DNA of 64,000 nucleotides, taken from assembly GCA_033239525.1 (NCBI GenBank), contig BSYO01000025.1, positions 13,488,001-13,552,000 on the forward strand, given 5' to 3'. The notes beneath the pieces are model-generated. The model made no database searches and was not told the DNA's origin. It was given only the letters and a program-made list of their open reading frames with translations. How positions within the stretch are numbered: the first letter of the stretch is position 1; the number at the start of each line of letters is the position of its first letter. Of the stretch, positions 12,525 through 26,000 are shown one piece after another. The position numbers and the translations under genes are program-made. This DNA is from Nepenthes gracilis. Its lineage: Eukaryota > Streptophyta > Magnoliopsida > Caryophyllales > Nepenthaceae.

Positions 12525-12819
12525 TATGCCATCCTCAACAAATGGCTTCATGGAATCCTTTCCAAGCTTAATCTTCTACTGAAGAATAATGCTCTCTCTG
12601 AACTTCTCTTTCAAAAACCCAGTACACATCTCTCAGCACCACTCTCGGCTCCAGCCTCTCAGCGTCCACCGCCGTCTCCCCGCCTGCTCCTGCGGCTAGT
12701 GGGGCAGCCGTTTGCACCGGTGACGGTCTCGCCCTCTCTGTGAGGCGCGTGGATGCGCCTGATTCCCTGTGTGAAGAGAGAGATGGTGCGCAAATCTTGT
12801 GGGACAAGGATGAAGCCAT
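12525..12819 (-). pseudogene. Ferredoxin-nitrite reductase first-exon relic
   Basis: The minus strand opens at ATG 12819 with MASSLSHKICAPS, a serine- and basic-residue-rich plastid transit-like start, and reaches VDAERLEPRV, a hallmark of plant ferredoxin-nitrite reductases just after the transit peptide. The frame then breaks. A run of five T (12613-12617 on the plus strand, as A) shifts it by one base. With that allowed for, the other frame continues VLKEKFRESI, then meets TAG (12578-12576) where the family has a Gln-Glu pair, and then reads KIKLGKDSMKPFVEDGIN. Nothing of the siroheme or 4Fe-4S domains follows, because LTR sequence begins by 12471. The intact enzyme reduces nitrite to ammonium in plastids. 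This copy cannot. A sequencing error could explain the frameshift but not the truncation plus the stop. Confidence 0.78.
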
Positions 12820-13217
12820 AATCTGCCGCTGCTGCGGCGGCGGAGGCGGCGGCGAGAAGTGGAAATGAACCAAAGGGAAAGGGAGAGGCTGCGATCGTTT
12901 TTGTCGGAAATGGATGGGCATTGGGACCCTGGAAGTTGGCTCGCGGAGATGGCCAAGGGACGTGGGTGAGAGAGAAAATCATCGCCGTTGTTTCTTTGGG
13001 TTAAACAATTCAGCTCCTCTTACTGGGCTCACAGACTTAGGCCCACAGAGAAAGCCCACAATGACGGGCCCAAATCTCCTATCGCTGTATATATAAAAGC
13101 TGTCCACCAGTTCTCGGATTCTTCTAGGGTTTTGTTCTGAGCCGTCGCACCTCATCTCTAGTGATCCGAAACCCTCGACTTACACCTGCAAGAGGAAGCT
13201 CCAATTTCTCAATCATC
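12820..13217. promoter_or_regulatory. RPS23 promoter and leader, shared with the nitrite reductase relic
   Basis: Four site II-type elements (TGGGCY or its reverse) lie at 13024-13029, 13040-13045, 13053-13058 and 13066-13072. They are followed by a TATA box TATATATAAAA (13088-13098) and a telo-box TAGGGTTTT (13125-13133) at the expected transcription start. The site II plus telo-box pair is the known promoter signature of plant ribosomal protein genes. Transcription probably starts near 13115-13125, giving a leader of about 95-100 bases. The nitrite reductase relic is transcribed away on the other strand from the same 400 bp. Confidence 0.85.
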
Positions 13218-15143
<1,926 letters not shown>

Positions 15144-16169
15144 ACCTTTGATCCTTAGCGGTAGGTGGGTCACAAGCTGTTTGTCTAAGAATAGTATTAC
15201 GACATTGTCATTTTGAAACGATATTTTGTTGTGTTTTCATCTATGTGGTGAGATTTGCAGCCTTACTTTGATTATGACACTTTTTCATGGATAATTGCAA
15301 GTTCATTAATGACTCTTTACCCATTCTTTTAGCATAACTCGGTATTGGCAATTGTTAGGTCTATTATGTTTTGGGCGATTTGGGATCATTGAGTCTCATT
15401 AACTTGTTTAGTGATGTGCTGAGTGCTGTGTTGAACTTGACAGATTTGTTGTTTGTTTTAGTTATGATCTCTGTCCTATTAGACAATAGAAATTTATAGG
15501 TCACTGATAACCTGTGAATAGAAGAAATGTTGGGGTACCGAATTGATACTTTCTTATATGTTTATTTTTACGTGGGTCTGTTACCAGGAATATACTAATG
15601 AGATTTTTTATTGTCGAAGTATGTGTTTCTGTGGATATCATTCATTTGTGAATGTGGATGGAATGGCTGATGCTCTAGTGTCTTCTTTGGTATAGAACCA
15701 GCTATGAGCTTGTGAATAGATCAATGAACTAACTTGTGTAGAAGCTCATAGAATCAGCTAAAGGTTAGTAGTAAATTCCTTATGGGCTCACGTACAGGTC
15801 TGGTGAGATCATCATTCATAGACTTGTTCAAAATCTTGTTCACAGTTTCGGTCTCTCTGATTTCTAAGTTTCGTACAACAAACAAATTTAGGTCGGCTTG
15901 ACACATATATGAACCAAGTCATGAGCTGAATTTCATCTTACCGATTTTTTTATTCAACTGAGTTTGAGCTAAGAAACTAAGGTTAGATATAAACTCAGTA
16001 ATGAACCCAATTTGGGATGTGAACAATAAGAGAAAATACCCGTTAAATTACAGTGTCTATTATCCAAAGAGAAATTCTTTCTCCAGTTAGAGGGTTTAAG
16101 GGTTTGGTGAATACTGGCGATATCTCATGAGTTATTAAAGGGTTAAAAGATCTACAGAAGACAGTTCTC

Positions 16170-16210
<41 letters not shown>

Positions 16211-16361
16211 CAATTACTTCTAATGTTATCAATAAATACTAATATTGATGTTTCTATAATGAATCTCTTGAAACTCTTAATTTAAAGGCCACTTAATTCA
16301 AAATCCAATCAAAGTGACAATTTTGAGGGCATCTAATATCAATGAACATCATCCAACATGA
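15144..16361. other. Spacer downstream of RPS23
   Basis: This is A/T-rich DNA with the RPS23 3' untranslated region at its start and the (AT)n run at 16174-16207. No gene is recognised. RPS23 (plus) and the TIC20-like gene (minus) are convergent across it. Confidence 0.6.
16174..16207. repeat. (AT)n microsatellite
   Basis: About 17 uninterrupted AT units. Confidence 0.97.
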
Positions 16362-17724
16362 TCATAATGAACTATGAATGTATGCGGCATCAGATATGAA
16401 TGGAACCTCGGGATACATCCCGGCAAGAGCGCATCTAACACATTCGAACATGGTAAACAGCTGAGCGACAACAATGGCAGTCCAAAAGTGCATTGGAAAT
16501 TTGCCTTTGCAAACCGAAAGTGGGAGCCATCTGCTCACAGTTCCCATCACCTGCACCGCATTCTCGAGCAGCATTCCCATGACGACATGGAACCGAAAGA
16601 AATGAGGCCACTCTTTCCTCCGCACGATCCCTAGATAAAGAGCTGTGGATTGTGCCATCAGGAAAAGACTTGGGAGAGATCCAAGTGTTAGGAGTAGAGG
16701 CTCCGTCAGATATTCGAAGTCCTCAAGGACCGGGTGAAGATGATATGTCGTCTCTGCATACACGAGTGTCGCGTATATGGGCATTAGATAAGGAAGGCAT
16801 GCGAGGCTCCTCCACCACCATCTCGGCTTCTCGGTCATGGAGGGTATGGGGAAAGATATGGAACATCCTTGGATGCCATGACACAAATATCGCATTTTGT
16901 ACGCTCAGGATTCCCTGGAAATGCACGCAAGAAGCGAACTCGCTCACCCCTCAAAAGCAAATCCGATGCAGCGAAGAGATGCAAGGAGGAAATACCTGTT
17001 ATGATTCGTGGAAAAATACAAAACATTAGAAACTAAAGAAAAAAGGATAGTCCAACACAAGAAGTGCAAGAATAATTATGGTACAATTTTAAATGTACAT
17101 AAATTCTAAAGTCAATTTTACAATATTAGCTTTTTTCATAAAGTAATAGTAAAATAGGTAAAAAACAATCCTATAATTATTCCCATTCTAGTGTGCTCAA
17201 TTGTAGAATTCTGATTGGATTAGGTGCATTAGTAATAGTATAATATCATCGATGTAATAAAATATCATCAGAATTATATTAATACTGGGTTTCCTAAGTA
17301 TTGACATTTTATGGTATTATGAAAAAAAATAAGATATATACACAGTCCCAGATATAACAAATTAAGTACCATATATCTTATATCGATATATATTATCTGA
17401 TATAACAAATACTGAAATTGACACTTTCATACTCTGCTACAAGGTTTTGAGCTGATTTCCTGCCATTTGATCAATTCACTTTCTTAACCAAAGCATCTCC
17501 AAAGAATACCCTGCAATGAAGTAGTTAACTTGAAGAGGAAAGAACAGAACGTTGGAGCGCTATAATCACATACCTTTAGAGGAAGAGCATTTGAGCCCTT
17601 GATTAAGACTCTTTGAGGATCTGACGCTTAAAGGCAAAAGAGTTGGATTATAGGATGAGGGTTTAGATGCCCTAGGGCACATATACACAGTCCCAGGAGC
17701 TAAGGGCACTCCGTTTAGGGCCAT
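16362..17724 (-). pseudogene. TIC20-I/IV-like plastid import protein, frameshifted
   Basis: The coding exons are 17724-17574 and 16995-16362 (minus). Exon 1 starts MALNGVPLAPGTVYM and looks like a plastid transit peptide. Exon 2 carries the Tic20 core: MTEKPRWWWRSLACLPYLMP, RRKEWPHFFRFHVVMGMLLE, then FWTAIVVAQLFTMFECVRCA and LAGMYPEVPFISDAAYI near the end, with several hydrophobic spans. Tic20 forms part of the protein-conducting channel of the inner envelope. Two single-base breaks are visible. Exon 1 runs into TAA (17578-17576) one frame away from exon 2. Inside exon 2 the frame of ASKDVPY ends in TGA, while the core continues one base out of phase from near 16856. Restoring one base at each point would give family-like sequence. 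Some conserved core positions also look substituted. It is either a decaying copy or a gene with two assembly errors. Confidence 0.85.
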
Positions 17725-18136
17725 TTCTCAATACCTGGTTCAAGAAAGGAATCAAAGCCATACATCAATATCAGAACAACAGAAGACTAATGGTTCCCCA
17801 GGAGCAGCAGCAGAACTGCTTTAATGGGATTTTACGGGTATCCATCAAAAACCTAGAAACTAATTTACATGAATAATGGCAGATTGAAGCTAAAAAGTTA
17901 AGGCATGTTAATTAATTAGGGTTTCATTTCATTACTCCCACCTTCCTCATGGATTCCCCAAATTTCTCTCCAGTTAGTGGGAAGAAAAACAGATGAGAGA
18001 TACGATTAGGCATCCACAGATGACAGTGAGAGGGAGAAGGAGGAGGAGAACCGCGTGGGCATAAGATCTTTCAAAAATTTCAAACTTCAGGGAGAGAAGC
18101 GAGGATAAAGAAGAGCGATCGGCCGACGAAACTTAC

Positions 18137-18300
18137 CGGTCAAGTAGGAGAGGCAGAGCAGCGACTGCCTTATGTTTGTATCACGGCTTGTCCAGCTTCC
18201 GATTTCTCTCATGGAAGACGGGTGACGCTGGCCTCGCCGGCGATGACAGTGGCGGTGGATTTCTCGGTTCTTGGTAGGCAGATTCTCAGTTTCTCATGTG
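18137..18300 (-). other. Probable leader exon and promoter of the TIC20-like gene
   Basis: The minus strand has a good donor, ACCG|GTAAGT, with the exon ending at 18137. The splice acceptor before the first coding exon is TTCTTGAACCAG, with the exon beginning at 17734. The GC-rich block 18130-18430 contrasts with the A/T flanks and is probably the 5' end and promoter. A short frame MREIGSWTSRDTN lies in it. I treat it as untranslated. Confidence 0.5.
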
Positions 18301-18439
18301 CGCCGTAGAGGTAGACTATTTTCTCTGTAACTTCCGGAAGCGGTGATTTAACATGTTGGCGGCGGCGGCCACCATAGCGGCGGTTGTTTTATCGTGGTCT
18401 TCATCCGACGAAACTTGGTCGATAAGCAAACCAGCGCGC

Positions 18440-19190
18440 CGTAAACTCTTTAATTATGATTAGGATACAATTCTTTTTAATGAAATCAATTTTTTTTATT
18501 GTTTTATAAATTAATTAATATTAATAAATGATTAAAATATTATGTTATTAATTTTTTTAAAATAAATAATTAAAAATTTATTATGTAATATTTATAATTT
18601 TTTAAGTAACTTAAAATTATTGTATTTATTAATATATATATATATATATTCAATTAAATTATTTAATTTTTTATTGTTTAAAAAAATTAAATTATTTAAT
18701 TTTTTATTGTTTAAAAAAATTAAATCTATATTATTATAACTCAAAAAATTTAGAATAATTCTTATAACAAGATAAAATATGAAAAAATATTCTTTTTTTA
18801 AAATTAATTTTAAAATATTTACCTTGAATTAACTTAGAGAAATATATTCAATTAAATCATTTAATTTTTTATTATTTAAAAAAAATTAAATTTTATAGAA
18901 ATTATTTCTTTTTATTTCTTTGATACGTTCTTCGAAGTCACCGCCATGCGTGAAAGCCACGACGTCGCCGCAGTAGCGAAGTACGGCGACGTCTGATTCT
19001 CGCCGAAAGGTGAAAACTGGTACTGCGAGGGAGGAAGGGACAACTGTGGACTCTACCTTCGTACTCAGCGGGGCAGTTAAACTTGATGACAACGATGGAT
19101 TCCATGGAAGCAAAATTAGAAATTCAAACAGATGCCGTTTAATTGGGTGGTTTTTTTCCTAAATCTTTCATTCATTTTTTGGGTGCAAAA
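18440..19190. other. Spacer between divergent genes
   Basis: This is mostly low-complexity A/T DNA, including an imperfect duplication of TTCAATTAAATTATTTAATT near 18650-18720 and again near 18850. A GC-richer patch at 18920-19110 has an open minus-strand frame (from 19113) that I do not recognise and do not call. Confidence 0.5.
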
Positions 19191-19213
19191 AGATTATTTA
19201 GGGTTTTTGAAAT

Positions 19214-20092
19214 TATAAATAGAATGGATGATTCTCGGTGTCTGAAAGCAAAAATGGGTAGAGGAAGAAGATGACGATGTAGTCGCAGTATCAATAATTT
19301 ATCGAAGCGGGGCTGATTGCGGATCTTTGGGATTATTTGAATATTGCTGAAAAGGGAGAAGATTGACGATCACGCTGGAGAAAAAAAAAAAAAGTTTATA
19401 GCTTAGTTTTCCGTTTTGCGGTGCCTTGGAAGCTTTTGGGGAGCAAGTATTCTCCTTCCTCTTTCTCTCTCTCTCTCTCTCTCTCAACTTTTTCTTTTTT
19501 TTTTCCTCTTCTCTGTTTCGTTATAATGATTACTATTATTTGAGGAGATGATAAATTGTTTACTGTAACTGATTTCAAGCTCGAAATCATTGTAATTATG
19601 GCGTTTGGGGTGTGGTGTTTTGGATCTCTCCCTTCCTCTTTCTGGCCCTGAGTTGTCTGACAGTGACTCTCTCTGACTTCCATTTTTCTGAGAACTTTTG
19701 CTGGCATGTGCCATTGTTGTTTCTGAGTCTGTCAGTTCAAGCTACGCTGATTCTCTCTCTCTCTCTCTCTCTCTCTACATCCACACTTCTAATTAATTTT
19801 CTAGCTGAAGCAAACATTGAGCCCAGAATCCATCTTGAGGCTCATCGTCACACACTCCCACAGCATAATTAGCCATAGATTTTGTGTTCTTCTGATTGCA
19901 TCTTCAAATTCAAGCTGAAATTACGCTAAGCATCCTTCCTTTTTCGGTACATTTTTTCTCTGGTCTCATATTATCAACAATGGTGGGAGGATGGTCAGGT
20001 TGATTTATCATCGGACCACCTACTTTTGACTCTCTCTCCTTCCAACCTGATGCTCTGTGGTTTCGGCAGCCATTGTTGCGTTTTCAATACAA
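19214..20092 (+). promoter_or_regulatory. Probable promoter and leader of the hydrolase gene
   Basis: TATAAATAG at 19214-19222 is a good TATA box. Downstream lie two pyrimidine microsatellites, (TC)n at 19464-19485 and 19752-19776, as often found in plant 5' leaders. TTTCGGCAG just before 20071 could be an acceptor, so the leader may contain an intron. The first in-frame ATG for the hydrolase is 20093. Confidence 0.5.
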
Positions 20093-23000
20093 ATGTCTCA
20101 AGTTACCAGATCTCGAACATGGAGAGAGGAGCTCGACAGCCTCATGGAGGATAGCGGAATCCGCTACACCAGCGATTCATTTTCAACACCGGCATCCGAT
20201 CCTAAACAATCAGAATTCAAATCCGACACTTCTTTTGAGACAGAGAGAAAGGAGACGGAGAATGTCAAGGATCAGATTAAGGGTTTCGCAAAAGCTTGGG
20301 GTGATTTGCTACTTGATCTGTCAAGAGGTTGTAGAGATATTGTGCAGCAGAGCTTTGTGACTAAGGATTCTTACATTGTTCAAAAGTTGGGAAGATCTGT
20401 GGCAAAGATCTCGGATAGACTAAGCTTTATGAATGAGTTTTTGCCTGAAGATCGAGATCCTGTTCATGCATGGCCTGTCATATTATTCGTCTTCATCCTC
20501 GCGCTTGCTGGTAACCCACCTCTTAAATTGGTTTTATGATTTGCACATTCTGGTTTCTGGCTTCTGTTCTCTTGACTGATGAACTGAAATTGTTGCACAC
20601 CTGACAACAAGATTTGAATATTAAATGATCTGTGATTTTTGTGTCTATGATGGTTGGTGGTGGTTATTTGAATAGAATGTATTGAATTCTAACCATGATC
20701 AAAACATTAATATCAATAGTATCAGTAATTTCTAGATCGGGTAAAGTTTGACTATATTTAATCATTTATTTATATATCCGAAGTGTTTTAATAAATTTTA
20801 TCAAAATTAATCTTGATATCTTTTTAAGTCTTTAAAAGATACCCCACATCTTTTGATCTATTTATGTTTTATACATTGTCAAAATATCTAGATTTAGTTT
20901 TCTTAAAAGATTTATGTATATTAAAAGTGCTTGAAAGTTTATGTATATTAGAGTGTATGGATTTAAGTTTTTAAGAACGAGATGAACCCAAAACAATGGC
21001 CAACACATATAGTCTGATACGTGACATATCAAAATATTTTTTAGGTATTAAAAAATACAGGTATGGGAAACTCTCAATATTGATATATAATGGCTGATAT
21101 TTGCATCCATAATTTTAATTGTTATCGTGATACTTTCAATTTCGGGGTGGTTCTATGTTGAATTATGAGTATGAATAATTCTGATGATTCAGAAAACTGC
21201 TCCATTTTCTGGTGTGAAGCAATGTCATCTGTCGAAGTTTTAGTTAAAGGTTTCTTCATTGTTAAAGATTTATAATTTGGGATCTTCGTAAGTAGTTCCA
21301 CTTTAGCCATAAGAAGCTATGTCTATGTCTATGATAAAGTAATCTGAATGGTACATCAGATCTATGTTGACTCTGCACTTTTGAGAAATGTTTTATATAA
21401 ATACCCTTGGGACACTCTCAAGTGAATCCAATGGTTAAGTTTAAAAGTTGGATGCATAAAAGACAAAGATTAAACAATTATTTAAATTACTCTATGCAAT
21501 CTTTATTATTTATCCACCCAACTTATAATCTTGACCATTAGATTCACCTTATAACCTAATAAATGGGAGGATCTTAACGGCAATCTCTTAGGTGGCAGGA
21601 TATCTATTCACCTATCTACTTTTGTGTAGACCGCTAATATAAATGAATGAACGGATAAAATGTCCTATAAGATAAAATAATGTGACTTAGATGTGGCTAA
21701 AAGTGGATTTATGGACTTTTTTTAAGTATTTTCAAATGCAATTTTGTGCAGCACTGAATGTAAATACTACACAAGATAGTTCAATTCCTGTTGTAAAGAA
21801 GATGCACATTCATCCTCCTAGTGCTAGCCGGATACTACTTCCAGATGGTAGGCAAATGGCATATCGTGTACAAGGTGTGCCAGCTGACAGAGCTAGATTC
21901 ACTGTGATTTCCCCTCATGCTTTTCTTTCCTCAAGACTTGCAGGTAGATCACTCATGATTTTAATAATATGTTCTTACTATGACCTCGAATGAGTCAGAG
22001 CAGAGTTTGGATATATTCAGGCTTGGCTCGATTCTTTTTATGTAATAAATGAGCTCGAGTTGAGCCTTGTTTTCTTAAATCGAGCTCAGTTTGGTGAAGA
22101 ATTTTTGAGTGCTGTAACTGTCCTTTCATTAGGGAGGCTTCAACATCCACCCAACTGATGAGATTAGAAATTTGATGGATGAATAATAGATATTATATTA
22201 AATAATTTAAATAGTTATTTAATTTCTATCATTCATTCACCCAATTTTTTTTTTTATTTCAACCATTAGGTGAATGTACAAATTTCCCCATTGAGAAGCC
22301 GTTAACAACTCTCAAAATTTATAGGTCTCAAGCTTGATTCGTAGCTTGGATTGTTTATGTATAAACGAGTGAGTTGTTCACGAAGGGCTTGACTCACCTG
22401 CAGCCCTAGTTCTTCCTCTTGTGAGCATCAGTGAAGATACTGATATTGCTGTATCCATGTCAGTATCGGATAATAATTATTGATATTAGATATATAAAAC
22501 AAAAAAATTCTAAGAATTATAAGATGATGGGCAAATATGGGATATATCGGACCGTGATATATCACTGATATGAAATATATTACAGTTTTACCACAGAATT
22601 AAAAAATATCAATATCAGGAGGACTAATATCGATATATATCAATGGATATTTTCATCCATGCTTGTGTTGCCATTGAAAGAGAGTTGATCAAGTTGCCCG
22701 TGCTCTTTGTTTCTTATTTTTCTCACAAATGGTTTGATTTTTCAAAGGTATACCAGGAGTTAGTGAATCGCTTCTCGTAGAGTTTGGTCTCCGTTTGGTG
22801 GCTTACGACCTTCCAGGTTTCGGGGAGAGCAATCCTCACCCTGTACGGAACCTGAACTCCTCAGCACACGATATGCTTTACCTAGCAGACGCTGTGGGTG
22901 TCGGTGGCTCATTCTGGGTGCTTGGTTACTCGAGTGCCGCCATGCATGCGTGGGCTGCACTAAGATACATCTCCAATAGAGTTGCAGGTAAATTTTCCCT

Positions 23001-26000
23001 TCTCTATAAGCTTGACAAACCCTTGTGTTAAGAGTTTCTTAAACTCTGTTCATCTATATGGGTGCCGGTATCATTAAGAGTCCCACTAGGGTTATCCTAT
23101 TTTCATCTTTTCAGCTGTGAGAATTTCATCATGGTAAATGGGACATTATTGCAGTTTTGACTCATATAATAATAACTCTTCAAATTGCTAAAGTATAAGA
23201 GGACTCCCTGGACTCTGAACCCTAAACCATTGCATAAGAGTTTCTTAAACTCCATTTATCTATGTAGGTGCGGATATCATTTAGGTGGAGTCCAGCTAGG
23301 GTTATCCTATTTTCTTCTTCTTAACAGTAAGAATTCTATCATGGCAAATTTGATATTAAATTGCATTAAACTCATCTTTTAATTATAGCTGTTTAATTTT
23401 TTTCCGGATGAAATTCTCTCCATGGAGAGTCTGCCAGGAGTAACTATTTTCCTAAGAAGCACCAATGCTTCTCATAGGCTAGCGTATCAATGTTTGATAT
23501 GTTGTGGATATTGACACTCTGACTTGTGTTGGAATATCTATTTTATTTTTTGACTTCGACATGCTTCAACAGGTTTTGAGCACGTTATGCTATTATATAA
23601 TTTTTGAAAAACATAATTCTTAATATAAACTGAAAAAAGTTGAAATTATTTGGTAATTTAGAAATAGTTAAAAACCTAGGCCTGCTTGTCATCTTCTTTT
23701 CTTCACTATATGAGGTATATTATATCACAACTCATTTGTATTGATTCGCTTATATACTTATTTATTCAAAAAAATTATCGGATAATGAAATAGGAAATAT
23801 GCATTTGTATTAATAATTTGTTATAAAGTATTATTGTGATCAATTATATTCTTATTTCTATAAATAAGCTACGAATTTCAGCTAATGTGTTCCTAATACA
23901 TCGTGCCCTCATTTTTAGGAAGATAACATGTCGATATCTTGCTCGCGTTCCATGTCGGTTTTTTTACAGGTGCAGCTATGATTGCTCCTATGATTAATCC
24001 TTACGAACCCGGCATGACAAAGAAAGAGATGAGTATGACCTGGGAAAAGTGGGATAGGAGGAGGAGAATGATGTTCTATTTAGCAAAGAGATTCCCTAGT
24101 TTCCTCTCCTATTATTACAGGCGAAGCTTCCTCTCAGGAAAGCATGGTGAAATTGAGAAATGGATGTCTATTTCACTGGGAGAAAGGGTGAGTAAATCTC
24201 CATTCAACTAGAAACTTACTATACTTTTGCTGCCTAGTATTCTTTACTTTGCTGCAGCTAGGATAGTTTACCATGTAATGTGAGAACAGTATCTGGCTTG
24301 TTTTCTGTTCTGTAGTTTTCCTTGATGCTATGATCTTTCATGATAATAACACCCAGATAGCAATATCAATAGTCTTGAATCTCACTAAGTGGAAATCGAC
24401 TATATTAATCTACTTTCGTCGTTCCATTCGGTTTAATGTTATATTTTTTGAGTTTGAACAATTTTGAATACTTTTTTTATCACCTCACTCCTAGTTTTCC
24501 TATGTTTATCTATTCATTTTTTTAATTCCAACCACAATTAGCTCATATTTCTTTACAAGTGTTTTATTTGGCCTACATTTTAAGTGTCTATACTGCTTTA
24601 TCTTACTGAATGATATGTATCGGTATCTGACAACTCTGATGCAATTGTTTTTTACAAAGCTGAATCAGGGGCAAATATTAACTGATATATCAGAAAATAT
24701 CAGCTATAAAGGTTGATATTTTACATACTAGCCGATGTGCTGCAATTTTCTTATGATATTTTTTATATTAGTTGATACTTTATTCCATGGTTCAACCATA
24801 TGTTATATACTTTATGGATGAAAATATCGAAATCGGTTTCGGTATCACCTGCAACCATATCAATACTTGATATGTCAAATAATACGCATCGATATTGAAT
24901 ATCGTAAGTTGAGAAGCAAATATTGGCTAACATATCGGCCTATATATCGTGATATATCGCCAGTATGAAAATATATCACGATTTTTTCGTAGTATCAGAA
25001 AATGTCAGTATTGGGCCTAGATTGCAGTGTGTCGACTAATATATTAAATATTAGCCGATATTTTTATTTATAATATTGAATATCATAGATAAATGATCAC
25101 GGTGAGTCAGCTTTTGATATTGCTCTGATTTATCTAGGATAAGGCTGTGATTCAAAGGCGAACTTTTCAAGAACATTGGCTTAGAGATGTGGAAGAATCC
25201 GTTCAACAAGGACGAGCAAAACCATTTGTCGAGGAAGCAGTTTTACAAGTTTCAGATTGGGGATTTAGCCTTGAGGACTTGCAGATGAGAAGGAAGTGCA
25301 AAGGAAACGGCATCCTTCCTTGGCTCAAGTCCATCTACGGTCAAGCCGAATGCGAACTAACTGGATTCCAAGGGCCAATACACATATGGCAGGTACGCCG
25401 GCACCCTTACTTTTTGGGTTTTTGTTATGAGCCTTTTAATGGGTTTTTTCTTATATCCATCAAATGATCAAAATTAAAAATTAAAAAATAAATAATTAAG
25501 ATTGATTAGTCATTTAAATTATTTAATATAATTTTTACTATTTATTTTTTAACTCCTAAATCTTGACTCTTGGGTAGATACAAGATCCAGCCCACTAAAA
25601 GGCCCTTGACAACACAAATGGTTCAGGGTCATTTATAGCCTTTTTGGTAATAGAAATCAATTCACATTCTCCAGCATTGCATCTTTTTATCTCTAGTGTG
25701 AAGGGTGGCACCATGGAACAAAAATTGTCAACTGGTATATTGGTACTGGGTTCTCCGGTATCGATATTTTTTAATACTGCGATAAAGTCTTTGGTTGAGA
25801 ATCCTGGAAAATGACCTAGCAATGATATGTCTCCATATGGTGCTTTAGAACAAAATATTGGTCGATATATAAAATATCGACATATCTATATCAGTATCCG
25901 GCCTTTGGATAACAATTTTTGATACAGTGATAAAATCGTGATTAAGCTAATTGAAAAGTGGCCTAATAGTAATATCTCACCACTAAATATCGATAGCGTT

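Noticed and set aside
16374..17029. Plus-strand frames of 86 and 125 codons
   Set aside because: They are antisense to the Tic20 core exon on the minus strand.
18886..19113. Minus-strand frame starting MLPWNPSLSSSLTAPLS
   Set aside because: It is open and GC-richer than its flanks, but I recognise no family, see no splice sites linking it to other exons, and its end runs into A/T-rich DNA.
20057..20092. Upstream in-frame extension of the hydrolase
   Set aside because: It begins at GTG, not ATG. A possible splice acceptor lies within it, so ATG 20093 is the better start.
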